From assembly GCA_001898405.1 (NCBI GenBank), contig MKTW01000001.1, forward strand, positions 248,001 through 312,000: a stretch of DNA of 64,000 bases, given 5' to 3'. Positions within the stretch are counted from its first letter, which is position 1, and each line of letters opens with the position of its first letter. The DNA comes from Sphingobacteriales bacterium 44-61. GTDB taxonomy: Bacteria > Bacteroidota > Bacteroidia > Chitinophagales > Chitinophagaceae. A program made the position numbers and the translations under genes. A model generated the notes under the pieces. That model saw nothing but the letters and a program-made list of their open reading frames with translations, was not told the origin of the DNA and ran no database searches. Positions 1 through 8,435 of this stretch are shown here, in pieces.

Positions 1-348
<348 letters not shown>

Positions 349-523
349 TAGCAGTTGCTGGGCAAGGTGTTAGACAGACCTTAAAAATTTCATTGAGGCA
401 GGTAAGCAATAAAATGGGCATAGCAAAATGTAGAATTAATTCCTCATTCTGTAGATGTAAAATCTGATAACTCCCACATCCACCTCTTTGCAGCAAATCC
501 TGGATACCATTAAAAATGCCCCC

Positions 524-931
524 CTACCCAGCATCTTTATTCGTAGTGATCAAAAGAATCGCATCACTAAGCGCCTGCACCGTATGCACAACCCCCGGAT
601 GAAATATCACCATATTTTTTTCTTTCATATCAATATCCCCATCCGGTGTCGTAACCCTTACATCTCCATAAAGCACCTGGATGGTCAGAAATTCGCTTAC
701 TTCATTATCAGGAATACGCGCAGCTGCCTGTAAAGCAGCAACAACGATCGTCACCCTCTCCGATTTAAAAACAGTTATGCCGTTACGATCATTTTTTTCC
801 CAGGCTTTTTCACTTTTCAACTGATCGATAAATGAGGGGATATCAACAAATACATAAGGAGCATCCAGTACCCTGTCTCCTTCCGGCCGGTTAAATGTGG
901 CTTCATTTCTTTTTATTTCCATACCAGGCAT
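524..931 (-). CDS. Cupin-domain protein
   Basis: A 135-residue protein without a signal peptide. Residues about 55-130 form a small beta-rich domain in which a turn DGDIDMKEKN precedes the cupin-like strand VIFHPGVVHTVQAL. The histidine pair of cupin motif 1 is missing and only the second-motif histidines are present, so metal binding is doubtful. An alternative start lies three codons downstream (MEIKRNEA). It converges on nothing and is transcribed away from the oxidoreductase at 1073. No substrate can be inferred. The fold call is moderately certain; a sensor or binding role for small molecules is only family-level knowledge. Confidence 0.6.
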   Translation of the reverse strand: MPGMEIKRNEATFNRPEGDRVLDAPYVFVDIPSFIDQLKSEKAWEKNDRNGITVFKSERVTIVVAALQAAARIPDNEVSEFLTIQVLYGDVRVTTPDGDIDMKEKNMVIFHPGVVHTVQALSDAILLITTNKDAG

Positions 932-1072
932 TTCCTGAAAACATCAAAAAACTATGCCATCAACTGACTGCTGCTACACATTCAGTAAAATTGAAAAATG
1001 AAATTGCTTTATCCTGCATTTATCATTTGCAAAATGGCATATAAATGGGATGAGTGTTATAAACAACTAAAC

Positions 1073-2077
1073 ATGAAAGCTACTACCCGTTGGGGCATTA
1101 TCGGGCCGGGAAGTATTGCCCGCTTGTTTGCCAGAGACCTGTCCCTTATTGCAGCACCCCAGGAGATCGTAGCGGTATTGGGTCATTCGGAAGAAGGCAC
1201 GGACGCTTTTGCAGACGAGTTCAATATACCATATGCCTACACTGATCCTTCGCGGTGGCTTGAAAAAGTGCGTCCCGATATCGTTTATATTGCCACGCCT
1301 CATCCCGATCATTTTCAGCACACATTGGATTGCCTGGAAAAAAAGATCCCGGTGCTTTGTGAGAAACCAATGACCGTTAATGCCGATCAATGCCAGCAAC
1401 TGATCAATGCAGCCAAAGCCAATAAAACTTTTTTAATGGAAGGAATGTGGGTCCGCTTCCTGCCCAGCCTCCAACTGGTACTCAACCTTATCGAAGAAGG
1501 GCGGATCGGGAATGTGCTCGCCATAAAAGCTTCCACCACTTTCAGGGCCATGCCGGAAGATGGCAGCCGCTATTTTGATCCTGAAAAAGGCGGCGGCTCA
1601 TTGCTTGACCTGGGGGTCTACCCTGTTTATTTAGCTCAATTACTGCTGGGCAAGCCGCGCTCCATTAAAGCCATTGCCAAGCTGTCTGATGAACATGTAG
1701 ATGAAAATTGTTCTATCCTGCTTCAATATCGCAATGGCGCTTATGCCATGCTTGAATCTTCCTTAATTGCAGAAAGTGATGCGCCTGCGGAGATCACCGG
1801 CGATAAGGGTTCGATCAAAATCTTTCATCCCTGGTTTGAAAAAGCCAGTGGCATTGAACTGACCGAACGAGGTGAAGGAAAGATCATTTATCCCTGTTCA
1901 TGGGCAGGGCATGGAATGCAGTTTGAAACAGAAGAAGTATTGCACTGCATTGCTGAAAATAAAATTGAGAGTGAACTTCATCCCCTATCTGCCAGTCTTG
2001 ATCTGATAACCACGCTGGATGAGATACGCCGGCAAATAAACGTGGAGTATCCCGCCGTGGAAGCGGTGGAGGGATGA
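1073..2077 (+). CDS. Gfo/Idh/MocA-family NAD(P)-dependent oxidoreductase
   Basis: About 334 residues. The N-terminal Rossmann fold starts with WGIIGPGSIA (GxGxxA), the family EKP motif is seen as CEKPMT near residue 91, and GGGSLLDLGVYP in the C-terminal half is typical of the dihydrodiol dehydrogenase/glucose-fructose oxidoreductase subgroup. The enzyme should oxidise or reduce a hydroxyl or carbonyl on a sugar or cyclic diol in the cytoplasm. The frame is open from an ATG at 998, but residues encoded before 1073 do not resemble the family, so the ATG at 1073 directly before the Rossmann strand is preferred. It faces the GntP permease gene tail to tail with a 13-bp gap. The nearby GntP and LacI genes hint at sugar-acid metabolism, but they are not in one operon with it. 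Confidence 0.88.
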   Translation: MKATTRWGIIGPGSIARLFARDLSLIAAPQEIVAVLGHSEEGTDAFADEFNIPYAYTDPSRWLEKVRPDIVYIATPHPDHFQHTLDCLEKKIPVLCEKPMTVNADQCQQLINAAKANKTFLMEGMWVRFLPSLQLVLNLIEEGRIGNVLAIKASTTFRAMPEDGSRYFDPEKGGGSLLDLGVYPVYLAQLLLGKPRSIKAIAKLSDEHVDENCSILLQYRNGAYAMLESSLIAESDAPAEITGDKGSIKIFHPWFEKASGIELTERGEGKIIYPCSWAGHGMQFETEEVLHCIAENKIESELHPLSASLDLITTLDEIRRQINVEYPAVEAVEG

Positions 2078-2090
2078 CTGGAAAAACTGG

Positions 2091-3404
2091 TTAAATCAAA
2101 TTGTTCAGTACCAGCACGCCGATCAATCCCAGCACAGAGATCACAGTTTCCATCATTGTCCAGGAAAGGAATGTCTGCTTTAACGAAAGACCAAAGAATT
2201 CTTTGAACATCCAGAAGCCGGTGTCATTGATATGCGAGCCGAATACACTCCCTGCACCCACAGACAATGCCATCAGTTCCGGTGATGCTTTTCCTGCCAG
2301 CACCAGTGGCGCCACAATGCCTGCCGCCGTAATAGCGGAAACAGTGGCAGAGCCGATCATCACCCTGATAAGCGCCGTTACCACCCATCCAAATACCAGC
2401 GGCGGCATCTTCCATTGACTGCTGAGTGAAGCAATATAATCTGCTGTACCGCTATCGGTAAGCACCTGCTTGAATACACCGCCTGCTGTGATAATAAGCA
2501 GTATAAGCGCCACATCAGCTACTGCATTATTGACCCATACCATTATTTCCTTCACAGGCCTGCCCGTTGTTTTTCCAAAATATATGATCGCCAATAATAC
2601 AGTGATGAGCAAAGCAATAGTTGAATCGCCGGTGAAAGCCAGTATTTTCCGGAACAAACTTTCTTCTGGTAAAAATGCATTGGCCAATACGGCAATACTG
2701 ATCAGGAATACCGGTAATAATGCCATAAAGAAACTGGCGAAAATACCTGGCAGTTTTTCATAACCGGTTTCAGCAGGGGCCGATAAAAATTTTTCAGCGC
2801 CCGGCTTTATTCCCTGCATCAGTTTGCCAAGCCCGGGGCCTACAAGTACCAGGATAGGAACACCAATAGCAAGACCATACATAAGCGTTTTACCCATATT
2901 GGCATGAAATGCATTCACCAGCAAAACAGGGCCTGGATGAGGCGGCAGGAAACAATGCGTAACCGAAAGAGCAGCAGCCATGGGAATGGCAACATATAAT
3001 AAGGACACCCCGGTCCGCCGGGCAATGGAAAATACCAGGGGCACCAGTATAATGAACCCTGCATTATAATAAAGAGGAATGCCCACCAGGAAGCCCGTAA
3101 GCAACACCGCCCATTGGATATATTTTATACCAAAGGCATTCACAAGAGTGGTAGTTATTTGTCCGGCAGCCCCGCTGGCTTCCAGCAACTTTCCCAGTAT
3201 AGCCCCCAGGCAGATGATCAGTACCAGTCCGCCTAATGTGCTGCCCACGCCTTTCTCAATAGAAACGATCAGATCGGCCGGAGACATTTTCAATGCAAGG
3301 CCTGCCACGATCGCTACGATCAACAAGGATAAAAAAGGACTGAGCTTCTTTGCGGTCAGGAATACCTGCAAGGCAATTGCAAGCAGGACAATGAATAATA
3401 CCAT
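2091..3404 (-). CDS. GntP-family gluconate:H+ symporter
   Basis: A 437-residue, very hydrophobic protein with about 12-14 predicted membrane helices, the usual length of GntP transporters. The diagnostic segment HCFLPPHPGPVLL lies near residue 150, and GSATVSAITAAGIVAPL near residue 350 matches the second conserved family region. Members import gluconate or related sugar acids with protons across the inner membrane. The gene is divergent from the LacI-type regulator at 3577 with 172 bp between them. This is the classical arrangement of a transporter controlled by its neighbouring repressor. Specificity within the family (gluconate, idonate, glycerate) cannot be read from the sequence. Confidence 0.9.
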   Translation of the reverse strand: MVLFIVLLAIALQVFLTAKKLSPFLSLLIVAIVAGLALKMSPADLIVSIEKGVGSTLGGLVLIICLGAILGKLLEASGAAGQITTTLVNAFGIKYIQWAVLLTGFLVGIPLYYNAGFIILVPLVFSIARRTGVSLLYVAIPMAAALSVTHCFLPPHPGPVLLVNAFHANMGKTLMYGLAIGVPILVLVGPGLGKLMQGIKPGAEKFLSAPAETGYEKLPGIFASFFMALLPVFLISIAVLANAFLPEESLFRKILAFTGDSTIALLITVLLAIIYFGKTTGRPVKEIMVWVNNAVADVALILLIITAGGVFKQVLTDSGTADYIASLSSQWKMPPLVFGWVVTALIRVMIGSATVSAITAAGIVAPLVLAGKASPELMALSVGAGSVFGSHINDTGFWMFKEFFGLSLKQTFLSWTMMETVISVLGLIGVLVLNNLI

Positions 3405-3563
3405 CTTGCTTCTTTGATAGGGGAATGTACGATTTAGTGCCGGATTTTGAAATTCAACTAAATAAACAATTCCCTGTTTTTACCTGGCATAGACAGGAAT
3501 ATGGTATTTTTATAAGAGAAGCCAATCCGTTGAAGAGCATTTTGAACGAACTGATCAATTAAT

Positions 3564-3571
3564 AATCGATT
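3564..3571. promoter_or_regulatory. Candidate LacI-type operator half (AATCGATT)
   Basis: The gap between the divergent permease and LacI genes contains the palindrome AATCGATT with a central CG, five bases before the ATG at 3577. LacI-family operators are palindromes with a central CG, so this could be an autoregulatory site overlapping the translation start. The palindrome is short and the flanks do not extend it well, so the call is weak. Confidence 0.22.
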
Positions 3572-3576
3572 GTAAC

Positions 3577-4614
3577 ATGATGAAGCCTAAAAAGGACATC
3601 ACTATCTATGATATTGCCCGAAAACTGTCCTTATCCTCTGCCACTGTAAGCCGTGGGTTGCAGAACCACCCGGCCATCAATAAAAATACCCGAAAAAAAA
3701 TACAGGAGGCTGCCCGCCAACTTGGCTACCGGCACAACAATTTTGCGAGCAATCTCCGCAAGCAAAAGACCAATACCATCGGCGTGATGATACATGAGCT
3801 GAACAGTAACTTCATCACTTCCGTGCTGGCTGGCATTGAAAAAGTGACCACTGAAGCCGGGTATGATCTCATCATCGCACACTCTTCAGAACGTTACGAA
3901 AAAGAAGCAGCCAATGCATTGAACCTTTTTCACAAACGGGTAGATGGGCTCATCGCTTCTCTTGCCTTTGACACCACCAACCTGGAACATTTCCTCCCTT
4001 ATGAAGAAAAAGGTATTCCGGTGATCTTCTTCGACCGGGTGGAAGAACAGGGAGACAGCACCAAAGTGATCATCGATAACTATGCCTGCGGCTACCAGGC
4101 CACGCGGCACCTGATTGAGCAGGGCTGTGAACGCATTGTGATGGTAACGGCCAGCCTGCAAAGAAACGTGTATGCCCAACGGCACCGTGGCTATGAGCAT
4201 GCTCTGCGTGATAATAATATCCCTTACAACAAAGATCTTGTGTTGATCAAGGATCTCAGTGAACAATGTGGAGTGGAAGCGGCTCTGCAGATCATCAGCA
4301 TGAACCCCATGCCTGATGGTGCTTTTATCACTAATGATTTCTCTGCTGCTGTTTGTATGCAAACCCTGAAAGAGCATGGCATCAGGATACCACAGGATAT
4401 TGCGGTAGTGGGTTTTAATAACGATGCTATCAGCAAACTGGTAGAACCTCAGCTCACTACCATCGATTATCCCGGTATGGACATGGGAGAAATTGCCGCC
4501 CGTAACCTGGTGAATCACCTGAAAGGCGTATCCAATATCAAAACCACCAACACGATCATTGTAAACTCAGAGTTGATCGTAAGAAAATCTTCATTGAAAA
4601 GAGGAAGCAAGTAA
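3577..4614 (+). CDS. LacI-family transcriptional regulator
   Basis: 345 residues, the standard length. Residues about 6-55 contain the LacI helix-turn-helix (DIARKLSLSSATVSRGLQ) followed by the hinge helix. Residues 63-340 form the periplasmic-binding-protein-like effector domain beginning TNTIGVMIHELNSNF. The C-terminal DIAVVGFNND and LTTIDYPGMDMG are characteristic family segments. It lies divergent from the GntP permease and probably represses it until a sugar or sugar acid binds. That is inference from position. The 3' end is only 3 bp from the convergent hypothetical gene at 4618. Confidence 0.92.
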   Translation: MMKPKKDITIYDIARKLSLSSATVSRGLQNHPAINKNTRKKIQEAARQLGYRHNNFASNLRKQKTNTIGVMIHELNSNFITSVLAGIEKVTTEAGYDLIIAHSSERYEKEAANALNLFHKRVDGLIASLAFDTTNLEHFLPYEEKGIPVIFFDRVEEQGDSTKVIIDNYACGYQATRHLIEQGCERIVMVTASLQRNVYAQRHRGYEHALRDNNIPYNKDLVLIKDLSEQCGVEAALQIISMNPMPDGAFITNDFSAAVCMQTLKEHGIRIPQDIAVVGFNNDAISKLVEPQLTTIDYPGMDMGEIAARNLVNHLKGVSNIKTTNTIIVNSELIVRKSSLKRGSK

Positions 4615-4617
4615 TGC

Positions 4618-4917
4618 CTATACAGGCAATCTCAATTTGAACTCAAACTTGTTGTTATTAAAAAATTTCAGAAGCTCTGCCTTCAGATGCGAAAATGTAT
4701 CGGGAAAATGATTGATAGATGAATTAGGGCATACCCATATATCATCACCGGCATTATTAAACAGGATCCCATTCTCCCTTTCATCTTTACGCCATCCCTG
4801 CAGAATACTTTTTGCCTGTGGCAGCACCATGATCACATCCCTGATAGCCCCAAAATTGAAGACGAGTAGAGAATGAACATCCTCTTCCTTATGACGGAAT
4901 TGAATATGTGCTATCAT
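4618..4917 (-). CDS. Hypothetical protein
   Basis: Unrecognised small soluble protein. The frame is open from 4962, giving 114 residues, but the ATG at 4917 (MIAHIQFRHKEED) gives a more protein-like N-terminus of 99 residues. Composition is mixed with several conserved-looking aromatic and charged stretches, for example WVCPNSSINHFPDTF. There is no signal peptide, membrane segment or known motif. It converges with the LacI gene (3-bp gap) and is followed upstream by a 230-bp gap before the flavoenzyme gene. No function is proposed. Confidence 0.5.
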   Translation of the reverse strand: MIAHIQFRHKEEDVHSLLVFNFGAIRDVIMVLPQAKSILQGWRKDERENGILFNNAGDDIWVCPNSSINHFPDTFSHLKAELLKFFNNNKFEFKLRLPV

Positions 4918-5146
4918 AATAATGCGTTGAAATAATCCCGGGGAAGAAGCTGGTGCTTGCATGAAGATACAACAAAAAAAGGGCTTTTCGCCTGATGTGC
5001 TTAAAAGACTTCAATAACCTGATACCCAATATTAATCCTCAGCGAGTTAATTTATATGGGCCATGACACTTCTTTGACCCATCCGCATCATTAATCTCCA
5101 ATGAATGGCATTATTTTTTGATCTTATCAAATAAATCAAATGAAAG

Positions 5147-6349
5147 ATGGACCTGAGATCACCTTACCCTTATTGGCTGCTCCGTTATGGGACCATCAAT
5201 AACTATCCGTCGCTGCAAAAAAACATACAAACATCCATCGCTATCATTGGCGCAGGAATAAGCGGTGCATTGGCAGCACGTGAACTTATTAATGCAGGTC
5301 ATGCTGTAACGGTGATCGACAGGCGCCATGCCGGTACCGGAAGCACTGCTGCCAGCACAGGACTGCTTCAATATGAAATAGACACTCCTTTATACAAGCT
5401 GATCAACCTGGCAGGTGAAAAAAATGCAGTTCGCAGTTATATTCTTTGCCGCGAAGCGATCTATGAACTGGAAAAGATTGGCCGTCAATTGAAGGCAGAA
5501 GAACTGGTCCGCTTCAGGCCGAGCCTGCAATATGCTTCTTACGGATCACATATTAAAAACCTGGAAAAAGAATATCATCTAAGGAAAAATGTGGGGTTTG
5601 ACCTGCAATGGATGGACCAGCATGCTATCAAAACAAATTATGGTTTTGAAAAGCCCGCAGCACTTCTTTCCGCCGATGGCGCAGAAGCCGATGCTTACAG
5701 GATCACCCATTGTTTATTAACTGAATGCATTAACCTGGGCGCAAAAGTATTTGACAATACAAAAGTGACAGATATCCGCTATGCAAAGAATGGCGTGGAA
5801 TTGACTACCTCAACAGGCTTCAACGTAAAAGCACGCAAGCTCATAATCGCCTGTGGGTATGAATCGCAACGATATATACCGAAACAGGTACAGCATCTGC
5901 AATCTACCTTTGCTATCGTAAGCGAGCCTTTTGCAGAGCAGGACTTCTGGTTCCGCAATTCACTGATCTGGGAAACACGCAAACCTTACCTCTACCTGCG
6001 CACTTCCAACGACAGGCGCATTCTTGTGGGAGGCAAAGACGTTGACTGGTCAGATCCCCAACGCAGAAATGAATGGTTGCCGAAGAAAGCAAGAATGCTT
6101 GAAAAAGCATTTAAGGAGCTCTTTCCACGCATCCCCTTTAAAACAGATTTCAAATGGGCCGGCGCATTTGCCTCCACCAGGGACGGATTGCCTTATATTG
6201 GTTCCATACCCGAAAGGCCCCACACTTATTTCGCCCTGGGGTTTGGAGGTAATGGGATTACCTTCAGCGTAATAGCTGCCAATATAATCCGGGATATGAT
6301 AGAAGGAAAGAAGAATAGTGATGCCTCTATCTTTTCTTTCAACCGTTAG
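5147..6349 (+). CDS. FAD-dependent amine/amino-acid oxidoreductase (DAO family)
   Basis: A 400-residue flavoprotein. The dinucleotide-binding motif IAIIGAGISGALAARELI starts near residue 31 and is followed by the acidic end of beta-2 (VIDRR). The C-terminal part holds the second conserved FAD contact, around TRDGLPYIGSIPERP and FALGFGGNGITFS. This is the layout of D-amino acid oxidase or glycine oxidase-like enzymes, which oxidise secondary or primary amines in the cytoplasm. The 30-residue extension before the Rossmann strand (SPYPYWLLRYG) is usual for the Bacteroidetes members. Neighbours give no pathway clue; the substrate is unknown. Confidence 0.85.
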   Translation: MDLRSPYPYWLLRYGTINNYPSLQKNIQTSIAIIGAGISGALAARELINAGHAVTVIDRRHAGTGSTAASTGLLQYEIDTPLYKLINLAGEKNAVRSYILCREAIYELEKIGRQLKAEELVRFRPSLQYASYGSHIKNLEKEYHLRKNVGFDLQWMDQHAIKTNYGFEKPAALLSADGAEADAYRITHCLLTECINLGAKVFDNTKVTDIRYAKNGVELTTSTGFNVKARKLIIACGYESQRYIPKQVQHLQSTFAIVSEPFAEQDFWFRNSLIWETRKPYLYLRTSNDRRILVGGKDVDWSDPQRRNEWLPKKARMLEKAFKELFPRIPFKTDFKWAGAFASTRDGLPYIGSIPERPHTYFALGFGGNGITFSVIAANIIRDMIEGKKNSDASIFSFNR

Positions 6350-6405
6350 CATCGGCATGCCAGCGGAAAAATAAATATGGCATTTCTTTTTCTTTATACC
6401 AGCAA

Positions 6406-7491
6406 ATGAATACCATAAAGGAAAACAACTCCCTCTCCCATCGTCAGCATTTGCTGCTTAACAGGGACCATAAAAAAGCTGCTAAAGCAGCTCAATTGGT
6501 GTATGTGTCGGATAAGCAACCAGGCATTAAGCGCTGGAAAAAAGGAAAAGGCTTTACTTACACTTATAAGAACAAGCCACTGAAAGATAAGCTGCAGTTG
6601 GAGAGGATCAGGAGACTGGCCATACCTCCCTCCTGGTCGGACGTATGGATCTGCCATAGCCCGGCCGGGCATATTCAGGCTACAGGGCTTGACCTGAATA
6701 AAAGAAAACAATACCGCTATCACGCAAAATGGAATTCCCTCCGGGGAGAAACAAAGTTTCATCGCCTGTATGAATTTGGCAAATCCCTTCCGAAGATCAG
6801 GCAGAAGATAAAAAAAGATATGGCTGGGACTGAGCTGACAGACAATAAAGTACTGGCCACGGCTATCAACCTCATGGAAAAAACTTATATACGCGTCGGT
6901 AATAATGAATATGAAAAACTATACGGCTCTTATGGACTTACTACATTAAAAGACAAGCATGTAAAGATCGGTGGGAATACTATTCAGTTTACTTTTCCCG
7001 GAAAGAAGGGAGTTGAGCAACATGTTTCCGTCTCCAGCAAAAAGCTCGCAAATGCGATCAAGCAATGCCGTGATGTGCCGGGCAAAACTCTTTTCCAGTT
7101 TTATACTCCCGGGGAAAAACACCGGGCGATCGATTCAGGAATGGTGAACCACTATATTAAAGAAGCTGCAGGACAGGATTTCTCGGCAAAAGATTTCCGC
7201 ACCTGGGCTGGTACTTTGCAGGCATTGAAATGCCTTGGCCCATTGGAAAATATGCCTGATGAAAAACTGTTAAAGAAAAACATGCTTGGAGTGATTGATA
7301 CAGTAAGTGCCCGGCTGGGCAACACCCGCGCGATCTGCAAAAAATACTATATACATCCCTGCCTTTTCCGGTTATATGAGGAAGGGAAGCTCCAGGATTA
7401 CATGAAAAAACGTGGCAAAAAGAACACACAGCAGGGAGATTTTAGCCCTTCTGAACACCTACTGCTGCATATATTGAAAGAATGCTCCTAA
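6406..7491 (+). CDS. DNA topoisomerase IB (poxvirus-type)
   Basis: 361 residues, the normal size of bacterial poxvirus-like type IB topoisomerases. The N-terminal domain includes IPPSWSDVWICHSP, the conserved entry segment of the family. The catalytic domain carries YIRVGNNEYEK, the basic catalytic region RTWAGTLQALKCL, and the active-site tyrosine in KKYYIHP near residue 315, close to the C-terminus as expected. The enzyme relaxes DNA by nicking one strand through a 3'-phosphotyrosine intermediate. It is followed at 7574 by a DUF2383 stress protein, an association seen for accessory stress genes, but 80 bp apart and not clearly one operon. Confidence 0.93.
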   Translation: MNTIKENNSLSHRQHLLLNRDHKKAAKAAQLVYVSDKQPGIKRWKKGKGFTYTYKNKPLKDKLQLERIRRLAIPPSWSDVWICHSPAGHIQATGLDLNKRKQYRYHAKWNSLRGETKFHRLYEFGKSLPKIRQKIKKDMAGTELTDNKVLATAINLMEKTYIRVGNNEYEKLYGSYGLTTLKDKHVKIGGNTIQFTFPGKKGVEQHVSVSSKKLANAIKQCRDVPGKTLFQFYTPGEKHRAIDSGMVNHYIKEAAGQDFSAKDFRTWAGTLQALKCLGPLENMPDEKLLKKNMLGVIDTVSARLGNTRAICKKYYIHPCLFRLYEEGKLQDYMKKRGKKNTQQGDFSPSEHLLLHILKECS

Positions 7492-7573
7492 GAATAAACG
7501 CTTTTTTTACTGGTATGGTTTTTTGTCTCTTAAATATCGGGGTAAAAGATTGTTAATTGAAAAAATTAAGACT

Positions 7574-8035
7574 ATGAAAACAAATGAAAAAACTTCAGAA
7601 GTGCTGAACGATCTTATCGAGATCAATAATGACCGGGTGAGAGGATATGAAAAAGCATCAAAGGAAACAGCTCCTGAAGATGCTGATCTGCGTTCATTGT
7701 TTGAAAGCATGGCTTCTGAAAGCCGTAGCTATGTGAATGATCTGACCAAACATGTTACGATTAGTGGTAATGAACCGGCCGACGGCACTACGATGAAAGG
7801 GAAAATATACAGGACATGGATGGACGTGAAAGCGACTTTCAGCGGAAAGAACAGAAAAGCGATACTGGCTGCCTGCGAATATGGAGAGGATGCTGCGCAG
7901 AAAGCTTATCAGCAGGCGCTGGCAACGGATATTCATTTATCTGATGATATCCGGCAACTGATCGCTGAGCAACAAAGCAACCTGAAAAAATCGCATGATA
8001 AAATAAAAAAAATGCGCGACACCCAACATGCCTGA
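7574..8035 (+). CDS. PA2169-type four-helix-bundle protein (DUF2383)
   Basis: 153 residues from the ATG at 7574 (MKTNEKTSEVLNDLIEI). The open frame extends to 7523, but the family begins at this second methionine. The sequence is almost fully helical and matches the ferritin-like DUF2383 bundle: an N-terminal EVLNDLIEINNDRVRGYEKA helix, then LRSLFESMASESRSY and a C-terminal helix rich in Q and K. No clear di-iron ligands stand out. Homologues are typically stress-induced proteins of unknown function. A 12-bp hairpin beginning 10 bp after its stop codon probably ends its transcript. Confidence 0.85.
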   Translation: MKTNEKTSEVLNDLIEINNDRVRGYEKASKETAPEDADLRSLFESMASESRSYVNDLTKHVTISGNEPADGTTMKGKIYRTWMDVKATFSGKNRKAILAACEYGEDAAQKAYQQALATDIHLSDDIRQLIAEQQSNLKKSHDKIKKMRDTQHA

Positions 8036-8044
8036 TAAAAAATC

Positions 8045-8072
8045 AAGAGTGGTTGTAGACACAACCACTCTT
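8045..8072 (+). terminator. Rho-independent terminator after the DUF2383 gene
   Basis: A perfect 12-bp inverted repeat (left arm 8045-8056, 4-nt loop AGAC, right arm 8061-8072) built on AGAGTGGTTGT and followed by T residues. It starts 10 bp after the stop of the DUF2383 gene. It lies inside the 5' part of the downstream open frame, which argues that the next gene starts after it. Confidence 0.7.
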
Positions 8073-8099
8073 TCTGGCTTAACATTTAAAATCAACGAT

Positions 8100-8435
8100 A
8101 TGCAATATGAGATTCCCTCCACTGATGCAGATATGAAAACATTATCATCCTGCATAAATAAGCTGGCATCAGATGGCTATACTGAACAATTCCAAATAAG
8201 CGAGGATGGCTTGCTATCATCCGGCAAAGGGAAAAACTATCGCCCGGAACAAGTGCACGTTGTCAATTTTTTCCGCTTTGAAGGTTCCAGCGATCCTGAC
8301 GACAATTCTATTCTGTATGCCATTGAAACGGATGGCGGTGAAAAAGGAACGCTTACCGACGCTTATGGAACATATGCTGATCCACGTGTTGGAAAATTCA
8401 TGAAAGAAGTGGAAGATATCAGCAAAAAGAAGTAG
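8100..8435 (+). CDS. Small conserved Bacteroidetes protein (often labelled PRPP synthetase-like)
   Basis: About 111 residues with the pattern ending in LASDGYTEQF, then NFFRFEGSSDPDDNSILYAIET and GTLTDAYGTYAD. I recall this as a small Bacteroidetes family often mislabelled phosphoribosylpyrophosphate synthetase; it has none of the PRPP synthetase motifs. The frame is open from an ATG at 8028 that overlaps the previous gene, but that segment translates the terminator hairpin. The ATG at 8100 is therefore preferred, with 8133 as an alternative. Its TAG abuts the convergent stop of the TolC gene with no spacer. Function unknown. Confidence 0.7.
   Translation: MQYEIPSTDADMKTLSSCINKLASDGYTEQFQISEDGLLSSGKGKNYRPEQVHVVNFFRFEGSSDPDDNSILYAIETDGGEKGTLTDAYGTYADPRVGKFMKEVEDISKKK

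Noticed and set aside
998-1072. Upstream start (ATG 998) for the Gfo/Idh/MocA gene
   Set aside because: Residues before 1073 do not match the family, and the Rossmann strand begins right after the second methionine. A TAAAATTG box just before 998 could be its promoter instead.
3886-4518. 210-codon minus-strand open frame opposite the LacI gene
   Set aside because: It lies wholly inside a clear LacI-family gene and its translation has no family features; it is an antisense shadow.
8028-8435. Real phosphoribosylpyrophosphate synthetase function for the small protein
   Set aside because: It has none of the PRPP synthetase motifs seen in the true prs gene at 35033-35986.
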